Positions 58,283-64,000 of a stretch of 64,000 nt of DNA are shown here, in pieces. The DNA lies in assembly GCA_039545275.1 (NCBI GenBank), contig BCHS01000012.1, forward strand, positions 620,001 to 684,000, written 5' to 3'. Below the pieces are notes generated by a model, which worked only from the letters and a program-made list of their open reading frames with translations, ran no database searches and was not told the origin of the DNA. The position numbers and the translations under genes were made by a program. Source of the DNA: Pseudomicrostroma phylloplanum. Lineage: Eukaryota > Basidiomycota > Exobasidiomycetes > Microstromatales. The number at the start of each line of letters is the position of its first letter. The stretch's first letter is position 1.

Positions 58283-61033
58283 CATGCTGTACAAACGGGA
58301 ACTGTCCCTCTTGGGTGGCAAAGAGCGTGGCGACAGTGCTGCGACAGCAGCGGCTGCGAAACCCGCGACAGAGGCATTCACCCTTCGTTCTTCGCAATTA
58401 CAGCTCATCTTCAAAACAAACCATGGCCAGCCACAGGATTCAAAGTTCGTTCGATAATTGCAGGCTCGCTCAGCAACAGGGAAAGGTGAATTTTGTACGG
58501 TAAGCATTGCATTACGCAAGCCACTGTGCGACATGTGGCCAGTGCGATCGGGAGCCAATGGCGGTCACAGACACAGCAATTTCAACAATCCTCTGTATAC
58601 AGTACAGTGCAGTACAAGGCACCGGTCTGTGCAAATATACAGTGCAAGCCGTTTTGCGGTTTTGAGGATTGAGCTGTATCCCAAACGGAAGAGTGACAAA
58701 GTCTTCACCCGCCTATTTGTTGAAATTGGATGCCAAAATGTACTGCTTTCGACCTTCGCAATAAGCCGGAGGAGGAATCGCGTCGGGACCGCCCGCATGT
58801 TCTGAGGCTGGTAAGAACTGCACAGCACAACACTCTTTTGTATTGCTGCACTGGCGCAAAGGCTTACAGGGTCCATGCAATTGGTACTGTACAGCTGATG
58901 AACCGAGCCTGCTTTCGCGCTCGGTGGACGGGTGGTTATCAGATGTCGTTTCAGCGGTGCACAACAGAGATGAACGACAAGGTCAGATTGCTGAAGCGAA
59001 GTCGCACGCGATAGCTTGCTGTAGAGTGTCATTGTTTATTGTCACAGAAGAGTCCACAGGTTGACCTCAAGGTCTGCTCATTGCACCATTGGTGGTCCTT
59101 TGCCATGGCCAGCCAAGGCCCGAGCGAAGATGTCGACTGAGGGACCAGCGCTAAAACCTCGCTTGGTGTCTGTAGCACGACCTGCTGTTGCTGAGGGAAC
59201 ACAAATGTTCTCGAATACTGCACGCGCGTTTTGCGTGTGTGTCATGGCACTCGAATGGCACTGGAACCCGACGCGGGGAAATGTCTTTTTGCTCGGAACA
59301 CTGGACAGTACTTATCAGATTCCTCTGTTTAGAATCTCAGAACCTTTGCCGAGACCGGCTTCTCTGTACTCCGAGCCCGGCGGAGACCTCAAAACGCCAC
59401 CACGCAAACCTGATGCACCGCCTTCGCCACTTGCAGCGCGAGTATGGCTCACACCCTTCTGCTACAATGGATTAACACACGCTTTTCGTTGGAGTCAGTT
59501 GCGAGTCACCGCGTCGTCCTACTAACAGATCCCTACGACAGAGCGTAGGACTACTGCTCTTGATCTTGCGATCACCCTGCTGTCTTGCGTGCGAAGACGA
59601 ACGTTGTGGAATGACTCTCGCAGAAGCAATCGGAGGTGTTGCTTTTCTCACCACCCGATCGGCATAGCATCGAGAAGTCGTCGCTGAGGTGTCATCCTTG
59701 CAACAGTATCGCACTGAACACGGCGACTCGTATCACGAACCGCGATGCCACAGCAATGCGTAGTATGGTGAGTACCCATCCCCCATTGCGACGAGGACAT
59801 TGACTTATGGCTCTCGACAGTGTGTGGTAGTGTATGATGTCTCGGTGCGAGCTCTCAGGATTGGCTTGTGGTACCCACGGAGGCCGGTGTGAGTCACCTA
59901 CGCAAGCTACAACCTGACCTGGGAGTTTGCTGTAATCTGTGACGAGCCTCTTTGAAGAAGACTTCGCATCTGCTGGAGAACCTAGGACGTTTCATCTTCT
60001 TCCGCCGTGTGCGGCGTGCTGCTTCTCTGACGGAGAGTCTCACCTGTCGTGACTGCCTGTTGATCTGCATGTATGAACAGCGTCTGCTGTACTGTATGGA
60101 ACGATAACAGCGCGGGTACGGACGGCGAAGGCTGCTGCCTTGAGATGCGTTCTCTCTTGCGGGCAGCGACACAAGCGAGATGGATAATACGCTTACAGAC
60201 TACTCAACATTCCCTGGCTCTCTACCGATCGACGTGACACGGCGATATGAATCCGCAACGAGAGGTGTCTGGCCGCCAGTTGCGTAGCACAAAGCAGAGT
60301 CGGGCATCGGCGACCAGGACGGAGTGACATTATTGACGTGCGGAAGAAGGGGCTTGGACTCGCTCCATTGTCTGGTGGTCTGCATTCTAGTCGGACAGCA
60401 GCTCAAGCATCCAAATTTTGCGATGCGGCCGTTTCAATACACTGGCTCTCCCATCAGGCACATAACAGAGGGATGCGACGCTCTACTAGCAAACTGGCAG
60501 TACGTAACAGGGTCACGCGAGGGTTCAAGGCTGCGTATGAAACCGACATTCTGCTAGGAGGCTATTGTTTCGACGGGATGGGAGCAAAGCATTACTCATC
60601 AACGGGAACGCATCGTCGCCTTCAAGCCCAGTAAGCAAAACAGACACTGACTCAGTGATTTCGGCTGGACAGAATAGCTATTCGCGAGAAGCCGTGAGGT
60701 TTTTGCTTCGAGAAGCCCTACGGCTACCCAGCAGGGGATCCCATCGGACGATGGCAGCGACATACGGCATGTCGTGGTGACATCCTGCGGACTGGGCCTA
60801 GCTCCTGGTGCGCTCGCAGCTGATGATCACGCATTCGGTACAAAGCCCTTACCCGGACGGCCAGCAGGTCCAAAGCGGGGATCGCTCGCAGTGCGACGGA
60901 GCGGGTAGCCTTCGCTGTTCTAGGGAGGCAGAGTCCTGAGTCACGATCGCGCGACTGCATCACCGGATCGTAAGTGGCTTGCATTCTTCTAGAAGGGACC
61001 AAACAAGGAATACAAAAGGTACGTCGACCATTC
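58283..61033. other. Gene desert, second part
   Basis: 2.75 kb up to the 3' end of CFT2 without a recognised gene, tRNA or intact element. A 154-codon frame at 59061-59525 has no recognisable domain and is treated as chance. The GC is lower and short AT-rich stretches are frequent compared with the genic parts. Confidence 0.45.
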
Positions 61034-64000
61034 TCATACATCTCCCACACGTGCATGCATGCCGTACATAACGTCCCTCACTTTGACAAAGGTTCTGCCA
61101 GCGTTGCCCTCCAGAATGAACTTCTCCCCGAACTTCTGAACCGTCACAGCGGCAGCGGCCTGATTGGCGGTCAACGGTCCGGCCGCATTTGCGTTTGATA
61201 CTGAATTGGCCGGCTGGCCTGTAGCTTGAGCCAAAGCCGCTGCCCCGCAAACCAGCATACCGCCCCCTCCGAACTCAGAAGGGATGCGATGCGCAGCTGA
61301 GAGTAGGGCTTTGAGCTTTGAGAGACGGACGTCGCCAATGAAAAAGGTAGGGTGCCTCATGGTGCCAGAGTCAGAGATTCGGCTCAGAGCCGGGAGCTTA
61401 CTCTTTGGCCTGTACACGACCTTCAGACCGTCTGCCTCAAGAGTATCTGTGACTTGGGGCTCTGAGGTAGAGTCCATGCCCGATGCAAGTCTCTCGAGGG
61501 CAATAGAAGCCGGGTTCGACTTGGTGCGTGATTTGGCGTCTATATCAAGACCAGCTCCTATGACATCTTCTTCACTTGCACCCGTGACTCTCGCTTGCAG
61601 CCAGGCTATTCCCCAGTCTTCCCACCCACTGATCCTCAGCTGCTCTAAGACACCCTCGCCCAGTTTGACATCAAAGCTATGGACCTCTGCACCGACGCTG
61701 ACCTTTGTTCCCAGGGCAGGTGCGAAGATCTCCCGGGTAAAGTCTTTGATCCCAAGCAAAGACTCAATGAATCGTAGAGTCGGAGATGCCGGCGAAGTCG
61801 GTGTCGAGGTGATCTTGTGCACAGGCAGAGCCGAGGACAAGGGTTGCGGAGTGCCAACAAGGACCAGTCTCCGTGGAGCCAATTGGGGCAAGACAATGGA
61901 CAAAGCGCGCCCATCGATGAGGCCGTCGAGGTCGATACAGACGATGTTACAACGCACCACAATGTTCGTCACTTCTTCCGTAAACTTGGTCGGGATGTCT
62001 TTGAATTCGTCCTCATCCTCCTGAGACGGGAAGAGGTCGTCGTTGCCGTCTTCGCCATCGAGGCGCTGTCGCTTATGACTCGCTTCGGAAGCAGCACTAA
62101 CTGCGCCCTTAGCTTTCAACGCTTCTTCTTTGTCGATTACCCTACCGCGAGAGAGCCAGCGTGCAGTGTCCACGACCTCCCCAAACGCATCTATCCGTTT
62201 CCGTTTCTCGATAACCGGGGCAGCACGATAACGTACGCCTACTCCGTGACGTCTCGTGGCTTCTCGCTCGAGATTTGAATCCGCACTGCCGCGAAGCGAA
62301 CTGAAGAAGTTGGACGCATGGGCAGACTCACCGCGTAGATAGATGTCATGGGAGAGGGAGGATCCGATCAGAGTCATATCCCCCTCCCCTCCCAGCGCAT
62401 CTCCGGCTTCGTCGTGGGGCAAGCCATTAGCTTTTTTGACGCCTCGACCTTTCTTCCCGGCTAGCGTGTCAGCGGTAGACTTGCCCGCATGATCCGGCAA
62501 GTCCACGTCCAGGTCGTCATCGCTGTCTTCCTCTTCCTTGTCATCGTCGACATCGTCTTCGTCAGATTCTTCCTCTTGATCTGCCTCGAGTCTTTGTCGC
62601 GAACGGGCCAGAAGCGCTTTGTGTTGATCGTCCTTCTCCTTTCTGAGTCGCTCTTCCTCATTGTAGGCTTCGAGCTCCTGCCCTTGCAGAGGCAAGCGTT
62701 GCCGCACGATGACGTCCTGAAGCTCCCTTCCATCGCCAGGAAGTTCCGAGCCAACGTTCGACCGCTGACCTGCCTCGCTCTGACCGGCTTCCCACCAGCT
62801 CCGTAGCCGTTGTGCGACGCTTACGAGCTCTGCTTTCTGCGTCAGTACAATAGTGTTGCTTGCCTGAGGAGCAATCCGTTCTCGAAAAAACTTCAGAGAT
62901 GGGCCATAGAGGAGAGACGGACCAACGGTAAGGACGATCTTTGGAGACTCCGCCGGCAGCGCAGCGTCCAAGGCGCCAAGAGACGTGAAGATGCGCAGAA
63001 ATCGGAAGTCGAGGGGGCCATGGGCGTTGTCTCGGGCGTCTCTTCCACCGCTTCGCGAGCCAGCGCCACTGGCACGGCCGGCGTCTTCCCCCTGCAAGCT
63101 TTTGCCCATCCACTCTCGCATCGTTCTGGCCCTCTCCAGCACCTCCTTGCCAGTGCGACTAACGAGACAGAGGGGGAACCGCGCGTGCGGATAAGAGAAC
63201 GCCCAGTGTTGGTCCAAGAGAAGGAGAATCTCTAGCAAGCGGGGAGAAGCATCGACGGGAAGGTGGAGCGTACTCTTGGATACCGTAAGGGTATGATGTA
63301 TAAGATCCAGGAGTCTCTTGTCCTTGTCCTTGCGACGCAGGTTGACCTTGTCTAGTGCTGCTCCACTTGTGACGAACAGGTCCGCTCGCTTTGTGCCGGC
63401 GGCCTCGGCAGCTTGAGATGAGACTGCATCAATGACGCCTGAACCATCGATGTGCCTTTCTTTGACGTGGTTCCAGTCAATGGCTAGCACAATTGTGCCC
63501 GAAGTAGGAGACCGCAACTTCCACACTGTTCCTCCAAGGGTGTGTCCGGCGGAGTGCGCAGACAGAGACAGAGAAGACAAAGGACCTGGGCAATTGTACA
63601 GCCGGAGTCAGATTCGCAATCTATACCAGGGTGATGACGGGCAACGGATGCTTTACTCACCGTCTAGGCCAGTAGGCTGCAAGTATCTCAGCGTCCTGAT
63701 CCCCTCAAAGGCATCATCTACCTCGGACTTGGCGGGCGTGCACCTGTTCCTCGTCGTACCAGCCTCATCGGTGCGACTCTTTCGTACCCTAGCGTTGCGA
63801 CTGGGCCTACTTGCCGTGGTTGTGCTGCCGCTGCTGCCACTCTGCTGTGGTCGCTTGTCCGACTTGTGGACGTCACAGTCGGCGCCAATGGCAGATATGG
63901 CTTCCACTGTGACCAGACGCCCCATGGCAGCGACAGGCAATGTAGCGTACGCAGGGCAGGTCAAGCCCAGACGTGCTTTGGCGTAAGCATACAGGCCAAC
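61034..64000 (-). CDS. CFT2: Cleavage and polyadenylation factor subunit 2 (CFT2/CPSF100), 5' end outside the window
   Basis: Exons are complement(63661->64000) and (61034-63585), with a 75 nt GTGAGT intron; 963 residues are present. CFT2 is the catalytically inactive metallo-beta-lactamase/beta-CASP partner of CPSF73 in pre-mRNA 3'-end cleavage. The partial first exon contains TCPAYATLPVAAMGRL, and splicing joins QPTGLDG to PLSSLSLSAHSAGHTLGGTV. Then follow VLAIDWNHVKERHIDG and the beta-CASP region (LLEILLLLDQHWAFSYPHAR). A long acidic insertion lies near 62500-62600 (EESDEDDVDDDKEEEDSDDD). The RMMBL part includes VVRCNIVCIDLDGLIDGRAL. The end, GEKFILEGNAGRTFVKVRDV, matches the family C-terminus. 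The His residues of the active enzyme are degenerate, as expected. The N-terminal 80 or so residues lie beyond the edge. Confidence 0.93.

Noticed and set aside
59061..59525. 154-codon plus-strand frame in the gene desert
   Set aside because: No recognisable domain, no splice partners, and surrounded by non-coding DNA; treated as chance.
61284..62024. 246-codon plus-strand frame opposite CFT2
   Set aside because: Antisense to conserved CPSF100 sequence.
1..64000. CRISPR arrays, prophage, operons or bacterial genes
   Set aside because: No regularly spaced direct repeats; the genes are spliced eukaryotic housekeeping genes.

Overview
The window is nuclear DNA of a fungus, most probably a basidiomycete yeast or smut-like fungus (Ustilaginomycotina-like, low confidence on lineage). 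The gene set is purely eukaryotic: RNA polymerase I, spliceosome, eIF3, RNase P, prefoldin, CPSF, exportin-T. Genes alternate freely between strands, coding sequence is GC-rich, proteins carry many Ser/Ala/Glu low-complexity insertions, and introns are short (66-169 nt). Of the 25 introns I could place, 20 begin with GTGAGT. Start codons were chosen as ATG, so several long frames that begin at GTG or TTG were shortened.

Layout. 1-592: 3' end of a 3-hydroxyacyl-CoA dehydrogenase gene. 593-5159: gene-poor, with a frame-broken relic on the minus strand (about 1540-3250) ending in an HNH-endonuclease-like DRLDPTLGYEPGNVR motif, and one undetermined base at 2974. 5160-11795: divergent pair HRQ1 helicase / RNA polymerase I subunit A49. 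11989-20199: a Ser-rich orphan and a PH-like protein, divergent. 20843-30868: two chromatin genes on the plus strand, a CTI6-like PHD protein and an ASH1-type SET methyltransferase. 31136-35661: divergent pair MAG1-type DNA glycosylase / POP1. 36129-43551: eIF3e, a PEX22-like membrane protein, capping protein alpha, prefoldin 1, and a predicted ankyrin-RraA fusion. 43619-46526: splicing factor PRP6. 47125-49704: a membrane protein with an Atg8-interaction-like motif. 50865-54414: exportin-T. 54415-61033: a 6.6 kb gene desert with at least four decayed ~250 bp terminal-inverted-repeat elements, two of them arranged in a ~1.2 kb imperfect palindrome. 61034-64000: CFT2/CPSF100, truncated at its 5' end by the window edge.

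Functionally the window is a run of unlinked housekeeping genes, not a cluster or operon. Genes often sit head-to-head over 210-320 bp, giving likely shared promoters: HRQ1/RPA49, MAG1/POP1, PEX22-like/CAP1, PFD1/ankyrin-RraA. Others converge very tightly; only 67 bp separate the ankyrin-RraA and PRP6 stop codons. The most novel items are the ankyrin-RraA fusion, the tail-heavy membrane protein with a YELI motif, the TIR element cluster, the decayed HNH-like gene, and large family-atypical insertions in MAG1, CAP1 and the 3-hydroxyacyl-CoA dehydrogenase. All exon boundaries are read by eye from splice sites, phase and family conservation; no transcript or database evidence was available.
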